From NCBI GenBank assembly GCA_036383895.1, contig DASVNK010000016.1, positions 51,861 to 115,860 on the forward strand: a stretch of 64,000 nt of DNA, in the 5' to 3' direction. The DNA comes from DASVNK01 sp036383895. GTDB taxonomy: Bacteria; Verrucomicrobiota; Verrucomicrobiia; Limisphaerales; SXQI01. Position numbers and translations under genes: made by a program. The notes under the pieces are model-generated. The model was not told the DNA's origin, did not search any database, and worked only from the letters and a program-made list of their open reading frames with translations. Shown here piece after piece: positions 1 through 9,501 of this stretch. Each line of letters begins with the position of its first letter. Positions within the stretch are counted from its first letter, which is position 1.

Positions 1-183
1 GACGGTGTTGGTCTTAACCTGTAATGTGGCGGTTAGGACAATTTGCGTATCGCAGCCGAAAGTGATGGTGCCGCCGGAAGCGAGAGCGGCGCGCAGTTCA
101 GTTTCGGTGCAAACGGTTGCCGCGAGAGAAGATGAGAGTGTCAGAGCGAAGACCACCCCTCCGAACAATCCTGGAAGCCTCAT
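1..183 (-). CDS. Exported beta-helix-like protein, N-terminal part (runs off window)
   Basis: Sixty-one codons are visible, from an ATG at 183 to the window edge, with no stop. The product starts with a Sec signal peptide (MRLPGLFGG, hydrophobic VVFALTL, then SSSLAA). The mature part starts CTETELRAAL, followed by a glycine-rich strand with GGTITFGCD and a T-x-T-L-x-V strand. This layout (C-T-E-x-x-L-R-x-A-x-x-x-G-G-T-I-x-F) is typical of the first rungs of secreted right-handed beta-helix or 'choice-of-anchor' repeat proteins. The rest lies outside the window, so enzyme activity versus adhesin cannot be decided. It reads in the same direction as the next gene, whose start at 4549 lies far upstream of it; 61 bases separate this ATG from the stop at 245. 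Confidence 0.6.
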   Translation of the reverse strand, partial: MRLPGLFGGVVFALTLSSSLAATVCTETELRAALASGGTITFGCDTQIVLTATLQVKTNTV

Positions 184-244
184 AGTTGTTATGAGGATGA
201 CAGAAACGTTACTTCTAATCAACTCTGAAGCGAGCCGGGCGAAT

Positions 245-3200
245 TTATAAGGAACTTAGTTTTAGTTCGCTCCAGTAGGCGTATTCGTAGTTCCAGTCGT
301 TGGCGGCGTTTTCGAGGCGCAGGTTTATTTTCTTTCCGGCGTAGGGAGTAAGATCGATCGAGACGGTTTTCCAGCGGTCGCCTTTCTTGTCGATGATTTG
401 TTTTTTAATGACTTCGTTGTTGGCGAGGATGCGGAGCTCCCAATCGCCCGAGTCGTGCGAAGCGACGTTGAAGGTGAGGATGGTTTTTTTGCCCGCGGGA
501 ACTTCGACCGCGCGTTCGATGGCGGAGGCTTTGTCCTTCGCGAAGGGATGGGTCATGAGGACGTTTCGTCTGCCGGCGAATTCTGGAAGCTTCACCGGCG
601 AATCTTCGAAGTCAGGAACGTTGAGTTTCCATTCCGGATTCCAGAGCGCGACGGATTCTTTATCCGGATGCATGGAGGCGAGTTGGTTGAAGGTGATAGC
701 GGAGAAGGTCTTGAATTCGGAGTTGAAGGAGTGCGCGTCGCCGGGACCTTGATGAACGCTGAGGCGATAGTGGTAAGTGCGTGCGCGGTTGGGTTCGATG
801 GACCAATCGCCCTGCAGGGATGGGCTCGGATTGATGAGGCCCTGGCCGTCGACGCGCCACATGGGGGGATGGCTGGAGTTGCTGGGGTGATCGTAAACGA
901 CGATGCCGTAGGTTTTGTCGCCGAAATGGCGCGAGACGTTGGCCCAGCCGGCGCGTTTTTCGGCGGTGTCTTTGTTGCGTTCGCCGTTTGAATTGAGGTG
1001 CGATGGGTTGCCGTTGAAATCCATGCGGACCGCGAAGCCGCCATATTCGTGTTTGCCTATCTTCACGGCTTTGTCCTTGGCGCGGAGGGTCCAATCGAAA
1101 TCGATGTTGTAGCCGTTCGGCGAAGTGGGTGCGTAAACTTTTACGAATTGCTCTTCTTCGACGATGACTTGGCCGTTGGGGGCGACCCATTCGACGAGCG
1201 CGCGCCAGCCGACGTGGTCCTGTTCCTGGATGACATCGAGCAGGCGTTTGAATTGCAGTTTCCCTTCCTTCTCGCTCCAGAAATCAACGCCGTTCACTTT
1301 GTGCAGGCCGGTGAAGATGCCGTGCTGCCAGGGATGATCGTCCGGCTTGTCCTGGGTGAGCGTGGTTTTGCCGGAAGGATCATTGACCGGGTGGAGATAA
1401 GGGCGGAGAGACGGATCGGTGACGTAAGTGACGAGATCGGCGAAGTCGTTGTTCGCGATTTTGGTTTTGACAGTGAGCTGTTTGTCGCCGGGGTGGAGGA
1501 AGATCGGTTTGTCGTCCTGCGGTGGATTAAGGATATACCAAATCAGATTGCGGAAGTCTTCGTCGGGCATTTGTTCGAGACCTTCGGGCATGACGGAGAG
1601 TTCGCTCACGCGGAGATTTTCGATGTCGGACTTGGCGATGACTTCTTCTTTGCCGCCGAGAACAAGGAGCCGGATGCGCGCGTCGCTGTTCTCGATCATG
1701 CGCCCGGCGACGGTGCGATCGTCCTTGAGCGTGACCTCGACGTTTTCGTAGCCAGCGCCGATGAGTTGATTTGGATCGATGACGTTGGCAAGGAGCGCAT
1801 CGAGGCTGGAACGTCCGACGCCGGTGAGATCCGGGCCGACTTCGGAGCCTTCATTGTGAAGTTTGTGACAGGTGAGACAGGTGCGTTGCGCGACTTCCTT
1901 GCCTTTCTTCAGATCGATGGGGCCGCTGAGGACGATCGCTTTTTTGTCTGCGATGAGCTTGGCTTTATCGGGAGTGGATTCGCGGAACTTGCCGATAACT
2001 GTGGTCGCGCGATTACGAATGCCATCATCTTTTGAAGTGAGGAGATTGCGAATCACCGGAGCCGGAACGTCACTCACGGCAACGGCTTTCGATTCAATGT
2101 TACTCAGCAGTCGGTGAGCCCAGTTCCAACGCGAACTCAAAACCTCCGCAGTGGTGCGGCGGAGAGAAGGCGTGAATTGCTTCCAGCGCTTCAGCAGAAG
2201 ATCTGCAACGTCATCCGTGCCGAATTGTGCGATGCCCGAAACAACGGCGCCGAGAACTGCTTCGGGAGCGTCGCTGTTGAGGGTTTTTACAAGAGCGTCA
2301 CGGACGGCAGGGAGCTTTTGTTGGCGGACAGAATCGATGGCTTGGACGCGTTCTTGTTCAGCGCGGTTGGAATCCGTGATGACGTTGAGTGTGGCGGTGA
2401 GAGCGGCGGCGTCTCCCCAAAGTGTGCCAAGTTGTTGGGCAAGCGAGGCGGTTTCTTTGTGTTGGTAGCCGGACCATTTGGAGACGAGTTGGACTGCTTC
2501 GGTATTCGGGATTAACGGATTTCCCTTTTGTCCTTCGATAAGGCCCTTCAGCGCGGCCGCGAGAGCAGGGGCGTGTTCTTCGCCGACGTCTTTCAACATC
2601 ATCAAACCTTCGCTGAGGATCTCGCGGTCTTTCATGTCGCAGACGCGGCGCATAATCTTGGTGAGAATAACGCTCGAGAAAGGGTAGAGTTGATCGCCAC
2701 CGCCGCCTTTCATGGCACCGTTACCTTGATAGAAACCGAGCGCGTGAAGAGGGTCATAGGCAATGAGCGGTTCGGCGGCCATCCAATAGAGGTAGGTAAA
2801 GGTCGGATCCACTTCGCCCTTGGTGCTGAACCACAATCCGCTGAGGGCACCGCCTGTAACCACTTCTTTGAGGGGAATCTTTGGCGGGGTATTAATCGTT
2901 AGTGAACCCGAAACGAACTGCCTAGCCGCGACTGCGACGGCGGCGCGCACGGTGATCTCGGGATCGTTCGCCAGCTCGGAAAGCCATTTCATGGAATCGG
3001 GCAGCGCGTATCCGCGTTCGCCGATCAGGCGCGCGGTCCAGGCGCGGACGGCGGGATCCTTGTCGGCTTTTGTTTTCTCGAGCCGAACTTCTTCCAGTTC
3101 GCCCATGGTGTGCAAAGTCCACAAAGCTGCGAGGCGCGCATCGGCGTTGTCGCTGTCCAAAAGGTCTAGCACCGGGTTGGATCCATGGAAGGAGCGCCCG

Positions 3201-4549
3201 AAGGTGCCTTCGCCGCGTTCGGTGAAAATGCGCTGGGCGGTGCGACGATGCCACGCGTTGGGATGCTCGAGGACTTTCGCAAGATCGTCGTTGGAGAGCT
3301 TCGCGAGATTCATGCCTTTATCGGGCCGCGAGCCGACTGGTTTGCCTCTGTCTTTGCCGGTGTAAACGATGCGCCAGATGCGGCCGTGCGCGCGGTCCAC
3401 ACCTTCGGGATCGGCGTTCGCGTTTTGGTAGCAGGGATATTTGTCATACCAATCCATGATCCAGACGGCGCCGTCAGGCCCGCCCTGGACACTGACCGGG
3501 CGGAACCAGCCGTCGTTCGCGCGGACGAAATCGCGGACGAACGAAGCTTTGAAGGTGGCACCAGCGGGCGTGAGTTTGTCCTGGTGCACGGAACTGTCGT
3601 GGATGTTGCCCATGAGGATGGTGCCTTTGTATTCCTCGGGATATTGGTCGCCCTGGTAAACCTGCACTCCGGAATAGGCGGCACGGAAATGTTTGTGATC
3701 GACGATGGAGGGAAGGAGTTCGTAGGCGAACGGATGTGGCGGGCTGCCGGCCTGACGCTGGTAAATGCCGCCGGGGGCCATGTGGAAAAGGTGATCGATG
3801 ACGCAGGCGCTGACGAAGGCGTTGCCCGCGCGGTCGAAGTCGACGCCCCAGGGATTACTGGTGCCTTCGGCGAAAATTTCGAATTTCTTTGTGCGGGGAT
3901 GAAAGCGCGCGACGGCGGCGGTCATGGTCACGCCGTCGTCATTTGGGTCGTCGGGATTTTTTACCTTTGAGTGCGTGAAGACGCCGTGAGTCATATAGAG
4001 GTAGCCGTCCGGACCCCAGGTGAAGCCGTTGAGGAGTTCGTGGCGGTCTTCGAGGCCGAAGCCGGTTTTTACGATGGTTTTCTTGTCGGCTACATCGTCC
4101 CCGTTGGTGTCCTCCATGAAATAGAGATGCGGCGCCTGGCCGACGAAAACGCCGCCGTAGCCGATGAGAATGCCGGTGGCGAGATTCAGGCCGTCGGCAA
4201 AGACGGTGACTTTATCGGCGCGGCCGTCGTTATCGGTGTCTTCGAGGATTTTGACGTTGTCGCGTGGCTTGGTGCCGGGAGCTGCGCCGAGGGGGTATTC
4301 GTAGAGCTCGACGACCCAGAGGCGTCCGCGTTCATCCCAGGTCATCGCGACCGGGTTCACGACTTGAGGTTCGTGCGCGAAAATGCGGGCTTCGAAACCT
4401 TCGGGCAGGGTCATTTTTTTGGCAGCTTCTTCGGGTGGAAGTGGAGCGGTGGCGGCCGGGGCGTAAACGCCGGTGAGTTGGCGGCCGGCGGCAAACGAGG
4501 TGGCGGCACTGCTGGCGAGCAGGAGGCTGAGAACTGTGCGGGTGAACAT
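245..4549 (-). CDS. PVC-type heme-binding membrane dehydrogenase-like protein fused to DUF6807 (PmoA-like)
   Basis: A 1434-residue exported protein with a signal peptide ending near SFAAG. Domains in order: an N-terminal beta-propeller of the PVC membrane-bound dehydrogenase type (about 45-400, with LPEGFEARIF and several D-x-D-x-D-G calcium-like loops such as DTDNDGRAD); an alpha-helical HEAT-like region (about 430-860); a c-type cytochrome domain with heme site C891-x-x-C894-H895 and the family's GPDLTGVGR and IDPN motifs; a DUF6807/PmoA-like beta-sandwich (about 1010-1290, with HPWQHGIF); and a C-terminal galactose-binding-like domain (about 1320-1434). The substrate is unknown. Proteins of this class are thought to oxidise sugars or alcohols in the periplasm and pass electrons to heme. 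The DUF6807 fusion is the odd part. The family call is confident; the reaction is not. Confidence 0.85.
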   Translation of the reverse strand: MFTRTVLSLLLASSAATSFAAGRQLTGVYAPAATAPLPPEEAAKKMTLPEGFEARIFAHEPQVVNPVAMTWDERGRLWVVELYEYPLGAAPGTKPRDNVKILEDTDNDGRADKVTVFADGLNLATGILIGYGGVFVGQAPHLYFMEDTNGDDVADKKTIVKTGFGLEDRHELLNGFTWGPDGYLYMTHGVFTHSKVKNPDDPNDDGVTMTAAVARFHPRTKKFEIFAEGTSNPWGVDFDRAGNAFVSACVIDHLFHMAPGGIYQRQAGSPPHPFAYELLPSIVDHKHFRAAYSGVQVYQGDQYPEEYKGTILMGNIHDSSVHQDKLTPAGATFKASFVRDFVRANDGWFRPVSVQGGPDGAVWIMDWYDKYPCYQNANADPEGVDRAHGRIWRIVYTGKDRGKPVGSRPDKGMNLAKLSNDDLAKVLEHPNAWHRRTAQRIFTERGEGTFGRSFHGSNPVLDLLDSDNADARLAALWTLHTMGELEEVRLEKTKADKDPAVRAWTARLIGERGYALPDSMKWLSELANDPEITVRAAVAVAARQFVSGSLTINTPPKIPLKEVVTGGALSGLWFSTKGEVDPTFTYLYWMAAEPLIAYDPLHALGFYQGNGAMKGGGGDQLYPFSSVILTKIMRRVCDMKDREILSEGLMMLKDVGEEHAPALAAALKGLIEGQKGNPLIPNTEAVQLVSKWSGYQHKETASLAQQLGTLWGDAAALTATLNVITDSNRAEQERVQAIDSVRQQKLPAVRDALVKTLNSDAPEAVLGAVVSGIAQFGTDDVADLLLKRWKQFTPSLRRTTAEVLSSRWNWAHRLLSNIESKAVAVSDVPAPVIRNLLTSKDDGIRNRATTVIGKFRESTPDKAKLIADKKAIVLSGPIDLKKGKEVAQRTCLTCHKLHNEGSEVGPDLTGVGRSSLDALLANVIDPNQLIGAGYENVEVTLKDDRTVAGRMIENSDARIRLLVLGGKEEVIAKSDIENLRVSELSVMPEGLEQMPDEDFRNLIWYILNPPQDDKPIFLHPGDKQLTVKTKIANNDFADLVTYVTDPSLRPYLHPVNDPSGKTTLTQDKPDDHPWQHGIFTGLHKVNGVDFWSEKEGKLQFKRLLDVIQEQDHVGWRALVEWVAPNGQVIVEEEQFVKVYAPTSPNGYNIDFDWTLRAKDKAVKIGKHEYGGFAVRMDFNGNPSHLNSNGERNKDTAEKRAGWANVSRHFGDKTYGIVVYDHPSNSSHPPMWRVDGQGLINPSPSLQGDWSIEPNRARTYHYRLSVHQGPGDAHSFNSEFKTFSAITFNQLASMHPDKESVALWNPEWKLNVPDFEDSPVKLPEFAGRRNVLMTHPFAKDKASAIERAVEVPAGKKTILTFNVASHDSGDWELRILANNEVIKKQIIDKKGDRWKTVSIDLTPYAGKKINLRLENAANDWNYEYAYWSELKLSSL

Positions 4550-4766
4550 AACGACTTGGATTGGGTGGCAATGTTACTCGGACGGTATGCGGCGGCAAGA
4601 ATGGGAGTGAGAATTCGAGGGGACGGGCGGAGGGGCCCATACAATCTGTAAATGCAGGTTTTTTTGCGATGGAAGCGGGCGATTCCTTTCTGAGCAGAGC
4701 CGACGGCAAGGTCAAGCTTGCGTGGAGAAAATTGGAGGTGCAGAGTCTGCGGCAGGAGATTAAACC

Positions 4767-5438
4767 ATGAAAAGAAATCTATTCGGTTCTGTTTTGGCAA
4801 TTTTGTTGTTGGCGGGTTGTGCGGATCCGGCGGAGAACGTGCCGAAGGCTTCGGTGAGCACTAACAGCACGGCCAGCGCTGATGCAGCGAGCTCGGCGGG
4901 CGATGGAGCCAAGGCGGCGGCCACAGCATCGAATCCGGCTGCGGGAGCAAAGGCTTATGCGATTACGCCGGAGAATTCGAAGGTGGAGTTCACGGGATCC
5001 AAGGTGACCGGAAAACATGATGGTGGCTTTAAGCAGTTGCAGGGCGAAGTGCATGTGGCCGGGACTGCTGTGCAACACGCGAAGGTGACGATTCAGACGG
5101 ATTCGCTACACAGTGATAATGATCGGTTGACGGGGCATTTGAAGAGCCCGGATTTCTTCGATACAGCCAAGTATCCGACGGCGGTGTTTGAGACGACGTC
5201 GATCACTGGAAGCGGTGCGAACGCGACGGTGAAGGGAAAGCTGACGTTGCATGGCGAGACGAAGGAGATTTCGTTTCCAGCGAATATTGAGGTGAAGGAT
5301 GACGCGGTGACGGTGAAGGCGGAGTTTTCGATCAATCGTCACGACTTCAATATGAAATACGCTGGGAAAGCGGATGATTTGATCCGGGATATGGTGGTGC
5401 TGCGATTGGATGTGAAGGCGACGCCGAAGCAAGCCTAG
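4767..5438 (+). CDS. YceI-family lipoprotein
   Basis: A 223-residue protein with a lipoprotein signal (MKRNLFGSVLAILLLAGC, lipobox LAGC at residues 15-18), then an Ala/Ser-rich linker of about 40 residues. A single YceI domain follows (about 65-220), with the hallmark VEFTGSKVTGKHDG start, DRLTGHLKSPDFFD and KYPTAVFETTSI. YceI domains are lipocalin-like barrels that bind isoprenoid or amide lipids. This one would be membrane-anchored. The gene stands alone between two minus-strand dehydrogenase genes, with a divergent gap of 217 bases on its left and a hairpin (5560-5586) after it. The ATG at 4767 follows the purine-rich GGCAGGAGATTAAACC, giving a good ribosome-binding site. Confidence 0.9.
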   Translation: MKRNLFGSVLAILLLAGCADPAENVPKASVSTNSTASADAASSAGDGAKAAATASNPAAGAKAYAITPENSKVEFTGSKVTGKHDGGFKQLQGEVHVAGTAVQHAKVTIQTDSLHSDNDRLTGHLKSPDFFDTAKYPTAVFETTSITGSGANATVKGKLTLHGETKEISFPANIEVKDDAVTVKAEFSINRHDFNMKYAGKADDLIRDMVVLRLDVKATPKQA

Positions 5439-5747
5439 CCTGCGGCAATGACCAAATATCAAATGCCAAAAGCCAAGGGATGACGGAATAACGATTCTTC
5501 TCACCACAGAGACACAGAGGGCACAGAGAAGAAGAAAAAGAAAAGCAGGTTTTTTGCGAGCCTCCGTGGATTTTTTTCACGGAGGCGTTTTGTTTCTTGC
5601 GGGAGCGATCGGCTCTGGTTGGGCGGCGTGGATTGATTGATGGCGACGCGCGAAATTGAAGTGGGAACCCCCGGACGCCAGTACGGAAAGGAGTTTGGCG
5701 TTTCGCGCGCGGCGGGACGCCGCGGGGAGCACGCGAGTCGCGAATTG
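5439..5747. other. Intergenic region with dispersed repeats and a hairpin
   Basis: No gene is seen. From left to right it holds a short dispersed repeat (5448-5477, related to 11706-11740), an A/G-rich 'ACCACAGAGACACAGAGG'-type repeat (5502-5529) of a kind found scattered in many bacterial genomes, a perfect 9-bp hairpin (5560-5586), and GC-rich sequence up to the stop of the next gene. It separates two convergent genes, so it probably carries only termination functions. Confidence 0.5.
5560..5586 (+). terminator. Hairpin, probable terminator after the YceI gene
   Basis: Perfect 9-bp arms GCCTCCGTG (5560-5568) and CACGGAGGC (5578-5586) enclose a 9-base T-rich loop. GTTTTG follows on the plus strand, so the U-tract is short. 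It lies about 120 bases past the YceI stop, between convergent genes. It may act weakly in both directions, or be part of a repeat rather than a true terminator. Confidence 0.4.
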
Positions 5748-8700
5748 TTAGTGGTCGCCGCGGGGGATGGCTTTGGAGAGGAGGAAGGCGAGGAGGTCGT
5801 GGAATTCTTTTTCGGGGATGATGTCGCCGAAGTTGGAGGGCATGAGTGAGGTTTCGGATTCGCGGCGGGATTCAATCTGGTTTTTGGGGACGGTGATTTC
5901 TTTGCCGGTGGAATCGGCGAGGATGAGGAGTTCGCCTTCTTCGCGACGGAAGAGGCCGGTGACGACGTCGCCGTCTTTGAGGACGACGATTTGGGTGCGG
6001 AAGTTGACATCGACGTTGCGGTTAGGGTCGAGGGTGTCTTCGAGGAGGCGCTCGAGTCCGCGTCCGCCGATGCCGTCGAGTTGCGGGCCGATGAGCGCGC
6101 CGGTGCCGTCGATCTGATGGCAGATCGCGCAGTTTTTTGTAAAGACTTCGGCGCCCGCGAGTGAGGAAGCTGTTTTGGTGGCCTGATATTTTGTGCGGAG
6201 TTGTTCGATTTGTTTTTGGACGGCTTCGCTGGGGGCTTCGAGATTTTCGGTGAGCTTCGCGAGTTTTTCGGAAGTGGCGGGAGAGTTCAGCGCTTTGAAT
6301 TTGTCCTGTACGCTGCGGTCGAGGAGGACTTGCGGAGAGGCCTGGCGTTTCTCGACCATCGCGAGGAGGGTTTCGGCGCCGGCGGAACTGCTGGCAAGAG
6401 ATTGGGCGAGCTTGAGTTGGCCGCGCGCGGGGACGGTGCGCATGGCTTCGACGAGGACTTCAAGGGAGTTGGCGGATTTACCGGCGGCTAAAGTTTTGCC
6501 GACTTTTTGGCGGAGTTCGGCGGGGATGGTGCCGTCGCCGAGGAGCGGGGCGAGAGCGAGGCGATGTTCGTTCGGTTCGAGCGCGACGACGGCGGTGGCG
6601 ATTGCGCCCTGTGCTTCGACATCAACGCTGGCATCGGAGAGGAAGCGGCTGAGATCGGGAGTGAGCGCGGTGAGTTGGAGAGAACGCGCGATGTCGGCGG
6701 CGGATTGGAGGCGGGCGGAGATTTGGTTGGGATTCACCTTGGGCATTGGAACCACTGACGGATCGAACCGGCCGGCGGCGATCCAGGCGTAGGCGTTGCC
6801 GGTGTCGCCATCGATGAGCTCGATATAGGCGCGTTTGCCTTTGTGGTCGCCGAGGTCCCAGTGGACTTGCTGAGCAATGTCGTTGCGCTGCGGAGCGGTT
6901 TCGACGAGGACTTTGCCGGTGCCGGACTCGACGAGGCGGACGAGGTTATTTCCTTTCGCGGCTTCGGTGGGAACGCCGTCGTGGCCGGCGAGATAGAAGG
7001 CGATCCATTCAGGGAGCGTGAATTCGCCGGAGCGGAGGACGCCGGTAAAATGTTCGCCGCCGGGCGGGAGGCTGCAGATGAAGAGGGAATCTTTGTTACC
7101 GTCGGCGGATTCGCGTTTTTGGAGGAACCAGGGATTCGCGGAAGCAGGTTTGCCGGGGATGGGGAGATTGCGCCAGGAGATGTTTTCGGCGGTGGCCGAT
7201 TTAAGAAGATTGGCGGCGAGATCTTCGCCCCAAGTGCGGGCTTCGGAGGGAAGTTGCATGCCGCGCTGGGCGCCGCCTTCGCGAATGGCTTTGAAGAAAG
7301 CGAGCTGTTGATCGACGTCGTTTGCGTAGGTTTTGCCTACGAACGAGGTGAGGCGGATGACGTCTTTTTCTGAACTGTGGCGGGCTGCGTGACGGGCATA
7401 GTCACTGAGTTTCGAGCCGGCGCTGCCTGATTGGATGTGGTCGAGGAGAAAAGTGGCCGCGTCCTCGTGGGGGATCGCGAGGGAAATGTCGGCGAGGGTT
7501 TGGGCGTCGTCGCTTTTGTAGCGTTTGTAGGTGAGCGCGGCGCCGCCTTCTTTGACCTGGTTGCGGAGCGCCATTCGGATGGTGTGGCGGAGATGGTCAT
7601 CTTCCTTCGGCGCGCGGGCGAGGGCGTTGAGAAGCGGGCGGACGTATGCTTCGGGTTCCGGAAATTGGCCGAGCGCATCGGCGGCGGCGCGTTGGACGGT
7701 GGCGTCTTGATCCTGGAGGGCACGGAGAGCGGCGGTTTGACGGACGGAGGCGAAGTCTTCGTGTTCGGAGAGGATACGCATGGCGTGGATGCGGACATCG
7801 CGGTCGGTGTGGGAAATGAATTTGCGGAGGGTTTCCTGATCGAGAGCGGCGAGACGCTGGAGCGACCAGAGGGAGTGGACCATTTCGGAGCGGGCGGCGT
7901 CACGTTTGTTTATGGCGGCGCGAAGGGCGCTCGTTGCGGAGTTGCCGAGGCGATCGATGAGTTCGTTCATGGCGAGCATGCGGCGGGTCATGTTCGCGTG
8001 TTTGAATTCGGCGATGAGTTGGTTGGCATCGGCGCGCGAGAAGTCGGGGAGTTTAGACGGGCTTTTGCCTTCACCGACGTAACTGATTTTCCAGATGCGG
8101 GCGCGTTCGAAATCGCGGCCAGGATGCGTGAGCGGGACTTCGTAGTGGCCGATGATGCGGTTGTAAAAATCGGCGACGTAGAGCGCGCCGTCGGGGCCGA
8201 GTTGGAGATCGACGGGGCGGAACCAGGGATCAGTGGTGGTGAGGAAATCCTTTTCCTCGCGGGCGGTTTTGCTGGAGCCGCGCGGGAGGAGAGTGTCGCG
8301 ATTGATGCGACTGGTCATGACGTTGCCGATGAGAATGTTGTTCTGGTATTCGGCGGGCCATTGATCGTCGGCGTAGAAAATGATGCCGCAAATGGCGGTG
8401 GAGCCGTGGGAATGTTCGAGCATGGTGGGCGCGAAGCCGAGGCCGTCGTGCGGTTTGCCGAAGCTCGGGTAGTAGCCGCCGCGGAGAAGTTCGTAGATGG
8501 GCGCGCTGTGGCAATCGGCAGTGTAGATATTGCCGGACGGATCGAAGGCCATGCCGAAGGGATTCACTTGGCCGAAAGTGTGGTGTTCGATGCGTTCGCC
8601 ATTAATGCGCATGCGGTAGGTGTTGCCGGAATTCATGCGGACTTCGCTGCCGTCGCGGGCGCGGACGTGCGAGTTGTTGTTGAAGCCGTGCGTGGCGTAG

Positions 8701-9251
8701 AGCCAGCCATCGAAGCCGCGGCGGAAAGAGGCCTGGTTGCCGTGGGTGTCACGTTCCCAACCGAACGGGCCGAAGAGAACTTCTTTTTTGTCGGATTTAC
8801 CGTCGCCGTCGGTGTCTTGAAAGAAGTAGATGTTCGGAATACTCCAGGCGATGACGCCGTTTTTGTATGGGTAAATGCCGATGGGAATGTTCAGGCCGTC
8901 GGCGAAGGTGGTGATTTTCCGGGCGCGACCGTTTTCGTCGAAGTCCTCGAAGACTTTGATCATGTCGCGGGCGGGTTTGTCGAGCGGGGCAGGGAAAGGA
9001 TATTCGCGCGACATGGTGACCCAGAGCCGGCCTTTGGAATCGAAGGCCATGTTCATGGGTTTCTGGAGGTCGGGTTCGGCGGCGACGAGTTCGATCTTGA
9101 AGCCGGGCGGGAGCTTGAATGTTTTGGCCTGTTCAGTGGCGGGAAGGGGATCGGTGGGGCGAACACCTTCGGAGAAGGGATCGACCTGCGCGGCGGGAGC
9201 GAGGATGAGGCTCGCGAAAAATGCAGTGACAAAAGCGAACAGGGATTTCAT
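5748..9251 (-). CDS. PVC-type heme-binding membrane dehydrogenase-like protein
   Basis: A 1167-residue exported protein. The ATG at 9251 is chosen because a signal peptide (MKSLFAFVTAFFASLILAPAAQ) follows it at once; an in-frame start 60 bases upstream adds an improbable Pro-rich leader. Domains: N-terminal beta-propeller (LPPGFKIELVAAEPDLQKP, then repeated W-x-x-P blades and D-x-D-x-D-G loops such as DTDGDGKSD), a HEAT-like helical region with about 20-residue repeats (about 390-600), a beta-rich middle domain, a second helical region, and a C-terminal c-type cytochrome domain with C1041-A-I-C1044-H1045 and GPQLDGIGGRG. It belongs to the same family as the gene at 245-4549 but has no DUF6807 domain. 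The role is inferred to be periplasmic oxidation of an unknown carbon compound. Both copies point the same way on either side of the YceI gene. Confidence 0.85.
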   Translation of the reverse strand: MKSLFAFVTAFFASLILAPAAQVDPFSEGVRPTDPLPATEQAKTFKLPPGFKIELVAAEPDLQKPMNMAFDSKGRLWVTMSREYPFPAPLDKPARDMIKVFEDFDENGRARKITTFADGLNIPIGIYPYKNGVIAWSIPNIYFFQDTDGDGKSDKKEVLFGPFGWERDTHGNQASFRRGFDGWLYATHGFNNNSHVRARDGSEVRMNSGNTYRMRINGERIEHHTFGQVNPFGMAFDPSGNIYTADCHSAPIYELLRGGYYPSFGKPHDGLGFAPTMLEHSHGSTAICGIIFYADDQWPAEYQNNILIGNVMTSRINRDTLLPRGSSKTAREEKDFLTTTDPWFRPVDLQLGPDGALYVADFYNRIIGHYEVPLTHPGRDFERARIWKISYVGEGKSPSKLPDFSRADANQLIAEFKHANMTRRMLAMNELIDRLGNSATSALRAAINKRDAARSEMVHSLWSLQRLAALDQETLRKFISHTDRDVRIHAMRILSEHEDFASVRQTAALRALQDQDATVQRAAADALGQFPEPEAYVRPLLNALARAPKEDDHLRHTIRMALRNQVKEGGAALTYKRYKSDDAQTLADISLAIPHEDAATFLLDHIQSGSAGSKLSDYARHAARHSSEKDVIRLTSFVGKTYANDVDQQLAFFKAIREGGAQRGMQLPSEARTWGEDLAANLLKSATAENISWRNLPIPGKPASANPWFLQKRESADGNKDSLFICSLPPGGEHFTGVLRSGEFTLPEWIAFYLAGHDGVPTEAAKGNNLVRLVESGTGKVLVETAPQRNDIAQQVHWDLGDHKGKRAYIELIDGDTGNAYAWIAAGRFDPSVVPMPKVNPNQISARLQSAADIARSLQLTALTPDLSRFLSDASVDVEAQGAIATAVVALEPNEHRLALAPLLGDGTIPAELRQKVGKTLAAGKSANSLEVLVEAMRTVPARGQLKLAQSLASSSAGAETLLAMVEKRQASPQVLLDRSVQDKFKALNSPATSEKLAKLTENLEAPSEAVQKQIEQLRTKYQATKTASSLAGAEVFTKNCAICHQIDGTGALIGPQLDGIGGRGLERLLEDTLDPNRNVDVNFRTQIVVLKDGDVVTGLFRREEGELLILADSTGKEITVPKNQIESRRESETSLMPSNFGDIIPEKEFHDLLAFLLSKAIPRGDH

Positions 9252-9352
9252 CGCGCGCACTGTAGCGAGCGATGGGCGGGGGAACAAGGGGGGAGGATTG
9301 TTAGGCCGCACTGAAACGGTAAACAGTGCATTGGGTGTTCGAGAGCGTTTAA

Positions 9353-9389
9353 CCCCTCACCCAACCCTCTCCCCTGCATGGGAGAGGGG
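9353..9389. repeat. Palindromic 'CCCTCTCCC' dispersed repeat
   Basis: The arms CCCTCTCCC (9365-9373) and GGGAGAGGG (9380-9388) are perfectly complementary around a CTGCAT loop and are preceded by CCCCTCACCCAA. This form is a well-known dispersed intergenic repeat in many proteobacterial and PVC genomes. It lies between the dehydrogenase promoter and the GH32 operon end. Confidence 0.6.
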
Positions 9390-9455
9390 AAGATGGGCGC
9401 GCCGCCATCGAATAAGTGTCGGCGTCTGATTGTGCGCTGGCGTCGACCGCGCCCG

Positions 9456-9481
9456 AAGCTCGGCAGGAGCCTCGCGCCACC
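9456..9481 (+). repeat. 26-bp dispersed repeat, copy 1
   Basis: Positions 9456-9481 are identical to 15207-15232 over 26 bases (core GCTCGGCAGGAGCCTCG). The unit contains a short inverted repeat, GCTC-ggcag-GAGC. Both copies are intergenic and read in the same direction. Coding function is unlikely. Confidence 0.6.
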
Positions 9482-9501
9482 GACGTCGGGAGGTTCCAGG
9501 G

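Noticed and set aside
4561..4770. Small plus-strand frame ahead of the YceI gene
   Set aside because: No ribosome-binding site of note, no recognisable features, and it overlaps the likely promoter region of two divergent genes.
7431..9314. Long plus-strand open frame opposite the second dehydrogenase gene
   Set aside because: It is antisense to a well-supported PVC-type gene in GC-rich DNA, has no recognisable domain and shows shadow composition (many Gly/Val/Glu). The same holds for other long frames, for example 998-2035 and 3185-3970.
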